Assembly (NCBI GenBank): GCA_002319955.1
Contig: DCJS01000031.1
Coordinates: 215 to 64,214 of the forward strand
DNA: 64,000 nt
Source of the DNA: Flavobacteriales bacterium UBA1694
GTDB lineage: Bacteria; Bacteroidota; Bacteroidia; Flavobacteriales; Weeksellaceae
Direction: 5' to 3'
Shown in pieces: positions 52,187 to 61,600 of this stretch. The notes under the pieces are model-generated. The model was not told the DNA's origin. It did no database searches and worked only from the letters and a program-made list of their open reading frames with translations. The translations under genes and the position numbers were made by a program. Numbering within the stretch: the first letter of the stretch is position 1; each line of letters opens with the position of its first letter.

Positions 52187-53584
52187 ATGAATTTTAAATT
52201 GATTATGAAAAATTGGATTATAGGTTCTCTTTTTTTAAGCGTGGTGGTTGGCTCGTGTACTAGCCAGCCGGTTAAGAGCCAGAAACAGGAACCCCTAACG
52301 CTTTCACAAAGCGATAAAGACTTATTAGATTTAGTTCAAAAGCAAACCATTAAGTATTTCTGGGACTATGCAGAGCCCAGCTCCCTTATGGGACAGGAAC
52401 GCTTCCATGAAAATGGCGTGTATCCCTTCAACGATTCGCATGTCATCACCACAGGGGGCTCTGGATTTGGTTTAATGGGCCTTTTGGTCGGGGTTGAACG
52501 CGGGTTTATCCCTCGAGATAAGGCTGTGGAACGTTTGCACCACATCGCCGAGTTCCTTGCGAGTTCTGAGCGCTTTCACGGCGCCTGGTCTCACTGGATA
52601 GACGGAAAAACTGGAAAGGCGGTGCCCTTTGGCAAAAAGGATGATGGAGGGGACCTGGTCGAAACCGCTTTTTTGGTCCAAGGTCTAATTACGGTTCGAG
52701 AATATTTTAAAGATGGCTCCGCCCGAGAAAAAGAACTCGCTCAGAAAATGGATGCACTTTGGAAAGGCGTGGAGTGGGACTGGTACACCAAGGGAGGAGA
52801 GAAAGTCCTTTATTGGCACTGGTCAAAGAATTACGGATGGGACATGAATTTCGCTTTGGAAGGGTATAACGAATGTTTGATTACTTATATTCTTGCGGCC
52901 TCATCCCCCACGCATCCGATCGATAAAGAAACCTACGAGAAGGGGTGGACCCGCAGCGGCACTTATACCACGGACCATAAAAAATATGATCTTCCGCTCT
53001 ACGTTAAACATAACGGGGCGAATGAGTACGGCGGCCCCCTATTTTGGGCCCAGTACTCTTACCTTGGTTTAGACCCAACGGGCTTAAAAGACAATCAAAT
53101 TGACAACTATTTTGATTTGAATAGAAACCATGTCTTAGTAAGCTATAACTACGCGTTAGAGAATCCGAAACAGTACAAAGGCTACGGGCCAAATTACTGG
53201 GGCATGACAGCCTCATACACAAGAAATGAAGACGGGACGGTGGGCTACACGGCGCATATGCCGACCAACGACCATGGCGTTATTTCACCTACGGCGGCCT
53301 TGAGTAGTTTTCCCTACACGCCGAAAGAATCGATGGATGTTCTTCGTTTCCTTTATAATGAAAAACCTGAATTCATTGGTAAAGCAGGTCCGTACGATGC
53401 CACGTCCATTCATTATGACAATTGGACTACGCCACGGTATTTAGCCATTGACCAAGGAACCATAGCCCCAATGATCGAGAATTATAGAACCGGACTTTTA
53501 TGGAATCTCTTTATGAATGCACCCGATATTAGGGCTGGTCTTAAAAAGCTTGATTTTAAATCCGAAAAACACCACCTCAATTAA
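52187..53584 (+). CDS. GH144-like endo-beta-1,2-glucanase lipoprotein (second copy)
   Basis: A 465-residue paralogue of the preceding gene, starting 3 bases after its stop. It keeps the same motifs: LLDLVQKQTIKYFWDYAEP, GSGFGLMGLLVGVERGF, AWSHWIDG, KDDGGDLVETAFLVQGL (D152, D156, E159), WGMTASYTRNEDG, HGVISPTAALSSFPYTP and DQGTIAPMIENYRTG. The lipobox is VVGSC and the mature start CTSQPVKSQ has no acidic residues, unlike the first copy, so it may face the periplasm. A second ATG at 52205 would start the signal peptide directly and is equally plausible. Confidence 0.85.
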   Translation: MNFKLIMKNWIIGSLFLSVVVGSCTSQPVKSQKQEPLTLSQSDKDLLDLVQKQTIKYFWDYAEPSSLMGQERFHENGVYPFNDSHVITTGGSGFGLMGLLVGVERGFIPRDKAVERLHHIAEFLASSERFHGAWSHWIDGKTGKAVPFGKKDDGGDLVETAFLVQGLITVREYFKDGSAREKELAQKMDALWKGVEWDWYTKGGEKVLYWHWSKNYGWDMNFALEGYNECLITYILAASSPTHPIDKETYEKGWTRSGTYTTDHKKYDLPLYVKHNGANEYGGPLFWAQYSYLGLDPTGLKDNQIDNYFDLNRNHVLVSYNYALENPKQYKGYGPNYWGMTASYTRNEDGTVGYTAHMPTNDHGVISPTAALSSFPYTPKESMDVLRFLYNEKPEFIGKAGPYDATSIHYDNWTTPRYLAIDQGTIAPMIENYRTGLLWNLFMNAPDIRAGLKKLDFKSEKHHLN

Positions 53585-53595
53585 AATAAGTATTT

Positions 53596-54312
53596 ATGAA
53601 ACTACTAGGCACTAAGCTGCTGGTCTTTTTGCTTGTCACCAGTACGACAGGCTCCTTTTTTGGACAAGAACTAAAAGCAACTTTTAATGAAATGGTCGAA
53701 GTCGCAGCAAAACTAGGCTACGTACTTGACTACCCGAGCGATGCCAAAGGGCCGGTACCCCTTATCGTCTTTTTGCACGGTTCCGGGGAGCGCGGCACCG
53801 ATTTAGAATTGGTAAAAGCACACAGCCCTTTTACTTATAAAGACCAAATTAAGGAGCCGGTCGCAATTTTAGCGCCGCAATGTCCTGAAAATCAGTGGTG
53901 GGATACTCAGGCGGTCTACCACCTTATAAAAGAGATTCAAAGCAAATACCCTATTGATCCAAGCCGCATTCATTTAACAGGCCTCTCGATGGGCGGTTGG
54001 GGGAGTTGGAAGCTTGCGAATGAGCATCCAGAGCTCTTTGCCTCTCTGTCGGTTGTTTGTGGACCCTCAGACCGCTGGATGCAGGCCACAGTGCATCGCT
54101 ATAGAGAACTTCCAATAAAGATTTTTCATGGCGGTAACGATGATATCGTTTCCCCTATGGAATCAATTACAATGTATCAAGCAATTCGGAAAATTAATCC
54201 CAATGTTAGCCTTACCATTTTTCCAGACGATAACCACAACTCTTGGGACTCCACTTACAGCAATGCGGAGTTTTACACCTGGATGTTAGCGAATAATAAA
54301 ATATTAAAATAA
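53596..54312 (+). CDS. Secreted esterase-like alpha/beta hydrolase
   Basis: A 238-residue secreted protein of the carboxylesterase/PHB-depolymerase-like (LpqC) group. The signal segment is followed by PLIVFLHGSGERGTDLE, the oxyanion region. The nucleophile elbow is HLTGLSMGGWGSWKLA, the acid is probably in FHGGNDDIVSP and the histidine in PDDNHNSWDST. In glycan loci such enzymes often remove ester groups. Here it could strip substituents such as succinyl or acetyl from beta-1,2-glucans, but no substrate is shown by sequence. It is between GH144 and GH3 genes, 11 and 5 bases away. Confidence 0.78.
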   Translation: MKLLGTKLLVFLLVTSTTGSFFGQELKATFNEMVEVAAKLGYVLDYPSDAKGPVPLIVFLHGSGERGTDLELVKAHSPFTYKDQIKEPVAILAPQCPENQWWDTQAVYHLIKEIQSKYPIDPSRIHLTGLSMGGWGSWKLANEHPELFASLSVVCGPSDRWMQATVHRYRELPIKIFHGGNDDIVSPMESITMYQAIRKINPNVSLTIFPDDNHNSWDSTYSNAEFYTWMLANNKILK

Positions 54313-54317
54313 GTAGA

Positions 54318-56645
54318 ATGAAAAAGTTAATTTTAGTTGCGCTACTGGGCCTTTCGCCCTTTGCACTCGCGCAGGAACTCACCAATAAGCCGGTTCAAAG
54401 TTACCAGGCGGCCGAGTACAAAGCCAAGAAAAAAGTCTTTGTGGATCAGCTAATTCAAAAAATGACCTTAGAGGAAAAAATAGGGCAGCTCAATTTGCCA
54501 ACCTCGGGGGATTTCACCACCGGTCAGGCCCAGAGTTCAGACATTGGAAAGAAAATTGAAAAAGGCCTCGTTGGAGGCGTCTTTAATATAAAAGGGATTG
54601 ACAAAATCCGCGCCGTTCAAAAAGTAGCGATGGAGAAATCAAGACTGAAAATCCCCCTTCTTTTCGGTATGGATGTCATTCATGGGTACGAAACAACTTT
54701 TCCAATTCCTTTAGGGCTTGCCGCGAGTTGGGATATGGCATTAGTACAGCGCTCGGCTCAGATTGCGGCTAAGGAAGCCGCTGCGGATGGAATCAATTGG
54801 ACGTTTTCCCCTATGGTAGACATTTCAAGAGAAGCGCGCTGGGGTCGAGTCTCCGAGGGCGCAGGGGAAGATCCTTATTTAGGTAGTGAAATTGCAAAGG
54901 CAATGGTTTATGGCTACCAAGGAAAGGACCTTTCGATAGAGAGCACAATTTTGGCGTGCGTTAAGCATTTTGCGCTTTATGGTGCTCCAGAGGGAGGACT
55001 AGATTACAACACGGTTGATATGAGTCACACCCGAATGTTCAACGAGTATTTTCCACCTTACAAAGCCGCAGTCGATGCAGGCGTTGGATCTGTAATGGCC
55101 TCATTTAACGAAGTCGATGGTATTCCTGCGACAGGAAATAAATGGCTCATGGACCAGGTGCTTAGAAAGCAGTGGGGATTCGACGGTTTCGTGGTCAGTG
55201 ATTATACAGGTATCAATGAAATGACGCAGCACGGAATGGGCGATTTACAGGCTGTTTCTGCCCTCGCGCTGAATGCCGGTACAGACATGGATATGGTGGG
55301 CGAGGGATTCCTTACGACACTCCAAAAATCCTTAAAAGAAGGAAAAGTCACCGAGGCTCAAATTACACTTGCCGCAAGACGAATTCTTGAAGCGAAATAC
55401 GATCTAGGTCTTTTTGAGGATCCATACCGTTATGGAAGTAAGAAAGCCGCAGAGAAAGAAGTTTTTAACAAATCGAATCGTGAAGAAGCCAGAAAAATTG
55501 CCGCCTCGTCGATGGTGCTGCTTAAAAATGACAATCAACTTCTTCCGTTAAAAAGATCAGGTACTGTGGCGCTTATTGGACCACTAGTGAAAAACTCCGT
55601 AAACATGCCAGGAACCTGGAGTGTGGCCACGACGCACGGTAGTGCCGTGAGCCTCTATGACGGACTTCAGCAAACGGTGGGGAAAGATGTGAAAATTCTT
55701 ACGGCAAAAGGCTCGAATGTGGAGCAAAATGAAACGCTAGAAAATGTTTATGCAGCGCATGGCAAGGTCGTTGACCGCGATTCTCGTTCACCAGAAGTTA
55801 TGCTTCAAGAAGCGCTTGATATCGCAAATAAATCCGATGTGGTGATCTTAGCCATTGGGGAAAGCGCTGAAATGAGTGGGGAGTCTTCTTCTCGCGCTGA
55901 GATTACGATTCCGCAGACCCAAGTGGATCTACTGAATGCCCTTAAAAAGACCGGTAAGCCAATTGCCGTTGTTTTATTTACAGGAAGACCACTAGCGCTT
56001 TCGAATGTTCATCAAACACCGGACGCGATTCTTAATGCTTGGTTCCCTGGAACCGAAGCTGGACTTGCAATTTCTGATGTGTTGTTTGGTCAGGTGAACC
56101 CTTCAGGTAAACTGCCTATGACCTTCCCAAGAAGCGTTGGTCAAGTGCCGATCTACTACAACCATAAAAATACAGGAAGACCCCTAAGTTCTGAGAAAAT
56201 CGAAAAATGCGAGTACGAACGTTTCCGTTCGAATTACATGGATGAGTGTAATACACCGCTCTATCCTTTTGGTTTCGGACTAAGTTATACAAACTTCACC
56301 TATTCTGATATTCAACTCTCTAGTACGGAGCTTAAAGGAGATCAATCGCTAACTGCGAGTGTGACGCTCAGCAATACAGGCGCCTACGATGGGGCCGAAG
56401 TGGTTCAGCTCTACATCCGTGATTTGGTTGGACATAATACGAGACCGGTGAAAGAATTAAAAGGATTTGAAAAAGTTTTTCTCAAAAAAGGAGAAACCAA
56501 AGTCGTTAAATTCACTGTCACGACTGAGGATTTGAAGTATTACGACAATCTATTAAAGCACGATTGGGAAGCTGGAGAATTTGACATAATGATCGGTACA
56601 AATTCAGCAGATTTCAAAATGAAACGTGTGAATTGGTCTAAATAA
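54318..56645 (+). CDS. bglX: GH3 beta-glucosidase (BglX-like)
   Basis: A 775-residue periplasmic enzyme with signal peptide (LLGLSPFALAQ). The GH3 N-terminal barrel includes IPLLFGMDVIHGYETTFPIP, EARWGRVSEGAGEDPYLGS, CVKHFALYGAPEGG and the nucleophile region GFVVSDYTGINEM (D295). The C-terminal domain carries GESAEMSGESSSRAEI, and a fibronectin-III-like domain follows (YPFGFGLSYTNFTYSD, VKELKGFEKVFLKKGE). It would hydrolyse oligosaccharides to glucose. Together with GH144 this matches the Bacteroides beta-1,2-glucan system, where a GH3 enzyme acts on sophoro-oligosaccharides. Confidence 0.92.
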   Translation: MKKLILVALLGLSPFALAQELTNKPVQSYQAAEYKAKKKVFVDQLIQKMTLEEKIGQLNLPTSGDFTTGQAQSSDIGKKIEKGLVGGVFNIKGIDKIRAVQKVAMEKSRLKIPLLFGMDVIHGYETTFPIPLGLAASWDMALVQRSAQIAAKEAAADGINWTFSPMVDISREARWGRVSEGAGEDPYLGSEIAKAMVYGYQGKDLSIESTILACVKHFALYGAPEGGLDYNTVDMSHTRMFNEYFPPYKAAVDAGVGSVMASFNEVDGIPATGNKWLMDQVLRKQWGFDGFVVSDYTGINEMTQHGMGDLQAVSALALNAGTDMDMVGEGFLTTLQKSLKEGKVTEAQITLAARRILEAKYDLGLFEDPYRYGSKKAAEKEVFNKSNREEARKIAASSMVLLKNDNQLLPLKRSGTVALIGPLVKNSVNMPGTWSVATTHGSAVSLYDGLQQTVGKDVKILTAKGSNVEQNETLENVYAAHGKVVDRDSRSPEVMLQEALDIANKSDVVILAIGESAEMSGESSSRAEITIPQTQVDLLNALKKTGKPIAVVLFTGRPLALSNVHQTPDAILNAWFPGTEAGLAISDVLFGQVNPSGKLPMTFPRSVGQVPIYYNHKNTGRPLSSEKIEKCEYERFRSNYMDECNTPLYPFGFGLSYTNFTYSDIQLSSTELKGDQSLTASVTLSNTGAYDGAEVVQLYIRDLVGHNTRPVKELKGFEKVFLKKGETKVVKFTVTTEDLKYYDNLLKHDWEAGEFDIMIGTNSADFKMKRVNWSK

Positions 56646-56702
56646 ATTAGACTTGCCGATTTTATTCTAAAAATCTTTGAAGGATTTTAAGACCTAATTA
56701 AG

Positions 56703-56734
56703 CCAAAGTAAACTCGTTTTACTTTGGTTTTTTT
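56703..56734 (+). terminator. Terminator of the GH144/GH3 operon
   Basis: CCAAAGTAAA, loop CTCGT, and TTTACTTTGG followed by seven T. Confidence 0.87.
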
Positions 56735-56965
56735 GTGCCAAAGAGGAATTAGCTCAAAAATTCTTGTTTCATTGTAGTCTATTCAGATTTATAGTGAAAA
56801 TTAAACTTCAACCATGATTCAACCTATTGGGACTCTAGTGAAATATAAATACACATCGAAGCAACTAAATTAACACTTTCCTTATCTTCAATAAATTTTC
56901 AACTTATTTTGGGTGTTGGAAACTTATACGATATCCTCACTATCAAAAGCGAATACAGGTACAAC
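56735..56965. other. Spacer between the PUL and the purB region
   Basis: A 231-base AT-rich stretch with no gene I can support and no clear TAnnTTTG box. A 19-codon frame at about 56813-56872 is too short to claim. Together with the following small frame and hairpin it could belong to an untranslated RNA. Confidence 0.4.
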
Positions 56966-56999
56966 ATGACTAAAGACACACACACGACACGAACGACAC

Positions 57000-57034
57000 T
57001 AAAATCACGGCCCTTTGGAGTGATTTTATTTTGC
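57000..57034 (+). terminator. Isolated terminator-like hairpin upstream of purB
   Basis: TAAAATCAC (57000-57008) pairs with GTGATTTTA (57020-57028), loop of 11 bases, followed by TTTTG. No gene ends just upstream, so it may end an unannotated RNA. Confidence 0.5.
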
Positions 57035-57045
57035 TCCCTACCGAC

Positions 57046-57076
57046 TTTCATCTCTCAATTAAAATCCATAATTTTG
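57046..57076 (+). promoter_or_regulatory. Promoter of purB
   Basis: TAATTTTG (57069-57076), 27 bases before the ATG, with TTTC at 57046-57049 and a 19-base spacer. It lies downstream of the hairpin, so purB can be transcribed independently of it. Confidence 0.5.
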
Positions 57077-57103
57077 TGACACTCTAAATCTTAAACCAAT
57101 CGA

Positions 57104-58531
57104 ATGAATTCCTACAAAAATCCATTGGAAGAGCGTTACTCCAGTGCGGAAATGCTTTTTAATTTTTCACCCAATAATAAGTTTCGAACCTGGCGTCAGC
57201 TTTGGATTAATCTAGCCGAGATTCAAAAGGATCTTGGACTTGCAATTTCGCAGGAACAAATCGACGAGTTAAAAGCGCACCAAGACGATATTGACTATGA
57301 AAAAGCAGCAGCGTATGAAAAGAAATTTCGTCACGATGTCATGGCTCATGTCCATACCTATGGCGATGCTGCGCCCCTTGCGAAAGGAATCATACACTTA
57401 GGAGCAACCTCAGCATTTGTAGGAGATAATACCGATTTAATCCAAATTCGCGATGGCCTAAAGCTTATTAGAAAGCAGCTCGTGGGCGTCATTAAAGGGC
57501 TATCTGATTTTGCACGGGAATACAAAGATTTGCCAACCCTTGGCTTCACCCATTACCAACCCGCTCAATTAACCACGGTTGGAAAACGTGCGACTTTATG
57601 GCTACAGTCTTTGGTTTTAGACTTTGAAGAATTAGAGTTCTTCCTCGAAACCCTTAGATTTAGAGGGGTGAAAGGAACTACCGGAACAGCAGCTTCTTTT
57701 TTAGAGCTTTTCGATGGCGATTACACCAAGGTGAAGCATCTGGATACAGAACTCTCTAGACGCTTCGGATTTGAGAAAGTCTTTGGCGTTTCTGGACAAA
57801 CCTATGACCGGAAGATTGATGCAAAAGTGGTGGCGCTACTTTCAAATATTGCGCAATCCGCGCATAAATTTTCAAACGATTTACGCCTCCTTCAAAACTT
57901 AAAAGAACTTGAAGAACCCTTTGAAAAAAATCAAATCGGTTCCTCAGCTATGGCATACAAACGCAATCCAATGCGCTCAGAGCGAATTGGAGCGCTTGCT
58001 AAATTCGTGATGTCGCTTTCAACTAGTTCAGCGATGGTTGCTTCCACGCAGTGGTTCGAGAGGACCCTAGACGATAGTGCGAACAAAAGACTTACAATAC
58101 CTCAGGCCTTTTTGGCGGTGGATGCAATTCTACTGATTTGGAACAATATTCTAAATGGCATTGTGGTTTATGAAAATAGAATTTCCAAACATATCATGGA
58201 AGAGCTTCCCTTTATGGCCACAGAATACATCATTATGGAAGAGGTGAAAGCCGGGGGTGATCGCCAAGAAATTCACGAAGTGATTCGTCAGCATTCCATG
58301 GAGGCGAGTAAGAAAGTAAAAGAGCAAGGAAAAGAGAATGATCTTTTGGAGCGTATCCTTAACGATGCGAGCTTAAAACTCGATAAATCCAAACTCATGG
58401 AAGTTCTTGATCCGAAAAACTTCATCGGGTTTGCGCCCATTCAAACTGAGGAATTCCTTGATAACGAGGTCCAACCAATTTTGGATAAGTACGCCAATGA
58501 AATTGGTGGAAATTCAGATTTAAAAGTATAA
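57104..58531 (+). CDS. purB: Adenylosuccinate lyase
   Basis: A 475-residue enzyme of the fumarase/aspartase superfamily, catalysing two steps of purine synthesis (SAICAR to AICAR, and adenylosuccinate to AMP). Landmarks are HVHTYGDAAPLAKGIIHLGA (with a TS pair immediately after), FTHYQPAQLTTVGKR, and the flexible signature loop GSSAMAYKRNPMRSERI with the catalytic serine. A terminator separates it from purL, but both are in the same pathway and direction. Confidence 0.95.
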   Translation: MNSYKNPLEERYSSAEMLFNFSPNNKFRTWRQLWINLAEIQKDLGLAISQEQIDELKAHQDDIDYEKAAAYEKKFRHDVMAHVHTYGDAAPLAKGIIHLGATSAFVGDNTDLIQIRDGLKLIRKQLVGVIKGLSDFAREYKDLPTLGFTHYQPAQLTTVGKRATLWLQSLVLDFEELEFFLETLRFRGVKGTTGTAASFLELFDGDYTKVKHLDTELSRRFGFEKVFGVSGQTYDRKIDAKVVALLSNIAQSAHKFSNDLRLLQNLKELEEPFEKNQIGSSAMAYKRNPMRSERIGALAKFVMSLSTSSAMVASTQWFERTLDDSANKRLTIPQAFLAVDAILLIWNNILNGIVVYENRISKHIMEELPFMATEYIIMEEVKAGGDRQEIHEVIRQHSMEASKKVKEQGKENDLLERILNDASLKLDKSKLMEVLDPKNFIGFAPIQTEEFLDNEVQPILDKYANEIGGNSDLKV

Positions 58532-58534
58532 GAT

Positions 58535-58565
58535 AGTGCAGCCCAAGGGGGCTGCCTATTTTTTA
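58535..58565 (+). terminator. Terminator of purB
   Basis: GCAGCCC...GGGCTGC stem followed by CTATTTTTTA. Confidence 0.78.
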
Positions 58566-58632
58566 TTAAAAACGATAAAAAGTCAAAATCTTCTAATTAA
58601 GTCGCAAGCGTGAGAGCCGCTTGAGAGTCAAG

Positions 58633-61600
58633 ATGAAAAAAAGAATATTTGTAGAAAAGAAAGGCCTATTCGATGTGCAGAGCCCAAGTGTTTTGCAGGA
58701 CATTAAAGCAGTAGTGCCCGAGATAAAAGGCGTTAAGGTTTATAATATTTATGATCTTTTTGGGTTAAGCTCCGAGGATTTTTCCAAAGTGGTGCACACC
58801 ACCTTCGTGGACCCAGTCACTGATATTCTGCATGAAGAAATTCCGGCCAAAGGCCTTTACTTTGCCACAGAATACCTCGCCGGTCAATACGACCAACGGG
58901 CAGATTCAGCAGAGCAGTGTATTACGCTCTTAACGGGGAATGAAACTTCCCAGGTTCGCAGTGGCTCGCTCATTGAACTTCAGGGGGTTGATTCGGTTCA
59001 GCTCCAAGTGATCAAGGACCACCTAATTAACAAAGTGGAAAGCCAGGAAAAGGATTTAAATCTGCTTGAAATTCCAAAAGAACAAGAGCCTAAGCCTGTG
59101 CCGATTCATATAGGTTTTACGAGGTTTTCCCTTAGCGAGCTTGAGGCGTTTCATCGGGAGCATAGCTTCTCCTTTGATATGGAAGACATGGCCTTTATTC
59201 AAGCGTATTTTCAAAAGGAAGAGCGAGATCCTTCGGAAACAGAATTAAAGGTTTTAGATACGTATTGGAGTGACCACTGCCGCCACACCACCTTTGAAAC
59301 TGAACTTAGTTCAGTTGAGTTTTCAGGTCCTCAAAAACAGATATTAGAGCGGATTTACGCCGATTATCAAAATAAAAGAGCCTTTTTAAAGCGCGAGCAT
59401 AAGGCAATTTCTCTAATGGATTTGGGAACGATTGCAGCCAAATACCTTTACAAAACGGGCAAGCTAGACGATCTCGTAGTCTCTGAAGAAATTAATGCGT
59501 GCACCATTGAAATTCAGGCTAAATACGATGGGAAAAAGGAACCTTGGTATTTGCTATTCAAAAATGAAACCCATAACCACCCAACTGAAATTGAACCTTT
59601 TGGAGGGGCCTCAACGTGTCTAGGAGGGGCGATTCGCGACCCGTTATCGGGAAGAGCGTACGTGTACCAAGCGATGCGCCTTTCGGGATCTGGCAATGCG
59701 TTAGAACCGATTTCCAGCACTCTTGCTGGAAAACTTCCCCAGAGAACCATCTCAAAGAAAGCCGCCAGTGGTTACTCCTCATATGGCAACCAAATTGGAC
59801 TTGCAACGACTCTTGTTGAAGAAATTTACCATCCGGGCTATAAAGCAAAACGAATGGAAGTGGGCTTCGTCGTTGGAGCGGTTCCAAAAAACTGGGTTAA
59901 ACGAGAAGAACCCGTGGTCGGAGACCTTGTCATTGTCCTTGGGGGAGCCACAGGGCGCGACGGGGTTGGAGGCGCTACAGGAAGTTCAAAAGAACAAGAT
60001 CAGGAGTCCATTCATACCCTTTCAACCGAAGTTCAAAAAGGAAATGCAGTTGAGGAGCGTAAGATTCAAAGACTCTTTAGAAATCCCGAAGTAACCCGTC
60101 TGATTAAAAAATCGAATGACTTTGGTGCCGGTGGTGTCTCCGTTGCTATTGGGGAAATTGCTTCAAGTCTTTCTATTAATTTAGATGAGATGCCTCTAAA
60201 ATACGAGGGACTAAGCGGAACGGAATTGGCGATTTCAGAGTCGCAGGAGCGTATGGCGGTCGTCATTGAAGCCAAAGATAAGCAGACCTTTATTTCTCTT
60301 TGTGAAAAAGAAAACATTTATGCCTTCCAAATTGCTGAAGTAAATGCTTCAGGGCGCATGCAAATGTATTGGAAAGGGAAAAAGATTGTGGATTTAAGTC
60401 GCGCGTTTCTTGATACAAACGGGTGCCGTAAACTCCAGTCGGCTAAGGTAAGTCACCTTGAAACGTTCGAACCCGCTGTGGTCGAGTTTTCACGCGAGAA
60501 TCTCCTTGAGCTCTTGAAAGATAAAAATATTGCATCTCAAAAAGGGCTTCACGAAATGTTTGATGCCTCCGTTGGGGGAACAACCGTGGCAATGCCTTTT
60601 GGCGGCCGCTACCAAGAAACCTTAATGGAAGGAAGCGTCCAGACCCTTCCTATAATTGGCGCGAAAGATGTTCAAACGGTATCCTACGCCTCTTGGGGCT
60701 TCGATGCCGACCACTCCAGTGCAAACTCCTTAAGTGGGGCTGCCCTTGCAGTCGTGGAAAGTGTTTCGAAAATCGTGGCTATGGGAGGGGATTACCGAAC
60801 CATCCGACTGAGCTTCCAAGAATATTTTGAAAAATTAGGAAATGACCCAGACAAATGGGGGAAACCACTTTCGTCGCTGTTAGGTGCCTATGATGCGCAA
60901 ATGAACTTTGAACTCGCGGCAATTGGAGGAAAAGATAGTATGAGCGGCTCTTTTGAGAATCTGAACGTCCCTCCAACCTTAATTTCCTTTGCCTGTGCGC
61001 ATGGGGATAAAGACCAAGTCATTTCACCAGAATTGAAAAAAGCCGGAAATTTACTCTACCATTTCAACCACACGCTTGATTCGAATGGAATGCCACAGTA
61101 CGAGGCCTTAAAAGCGGTCTACTTAGAACTGCATGAACTGATCAAAAATAAAAAAGTCGTTTCTGTCAAGACCGTTAAGCAAGGTGGTGTTGCTGTCGCC
61201 CTAGCCAAGATGGCTTTTGGAAATAAACTTGGCGCAGCGGTGAATCTTCAGAGCAGTGCGCTGCTTTCAAGTTCAATCGGAAGCCTTGTGATTGAATCCA
61301 CTGAGTCTATTGAGAGTGAGTATTTACAGCCTATTGGCGAAGTAAGCTCTAAGGCCGTTATTGAGCTAAATTACGAAGAGTTCACGATCCAGGAGCTTTT
61401 ACAGGCTTACAAAGGCACGTTTGAAGAGCTTTTCCCAACCAAAGAAAAAGAGGCGGTTGTTATTTCTTTGGATGAGAGTCTAAATTCAACCAGCCTAAGC
61501 CCCGTATTAATTAAATCGCATGGGATCGCAAGCCCAAGAGTGTTCGCCCCACTATTTCCAGGAACCAACTGCGAATATGAAACAATCAATGCCTTTGCCA

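Larger units (their letters stand above)
56966..57079 (+). other. Threonine-rich short frame overlapping a terminator-like hairpin
   Basis: An ATG-to-TGA frame of 38 codons. It begins MTKDTHTTRTTLK, with six threonines among the first eleven residues, and runs directly into the hairpin at 57000-57034. Such a design recalls leader peptides of attenuators, but the frame continues through the hairpin and the next gene is purB, not an amino-acid pathway gene. Coding is unproven. Confidence 0.25.

Noticed and set aside
50792..53584. Calling the two tandem enzymes glucoamylases and the locus a starch system
   Set aside because: The domain name is historical; characterised members act on beta-1,2-glucans, and no GH13, GH97, GH31 or susR gene is present.
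59723..60094. 123-residue frame inside purL
   Set aside because: It is in another frame of the complete purL gene.
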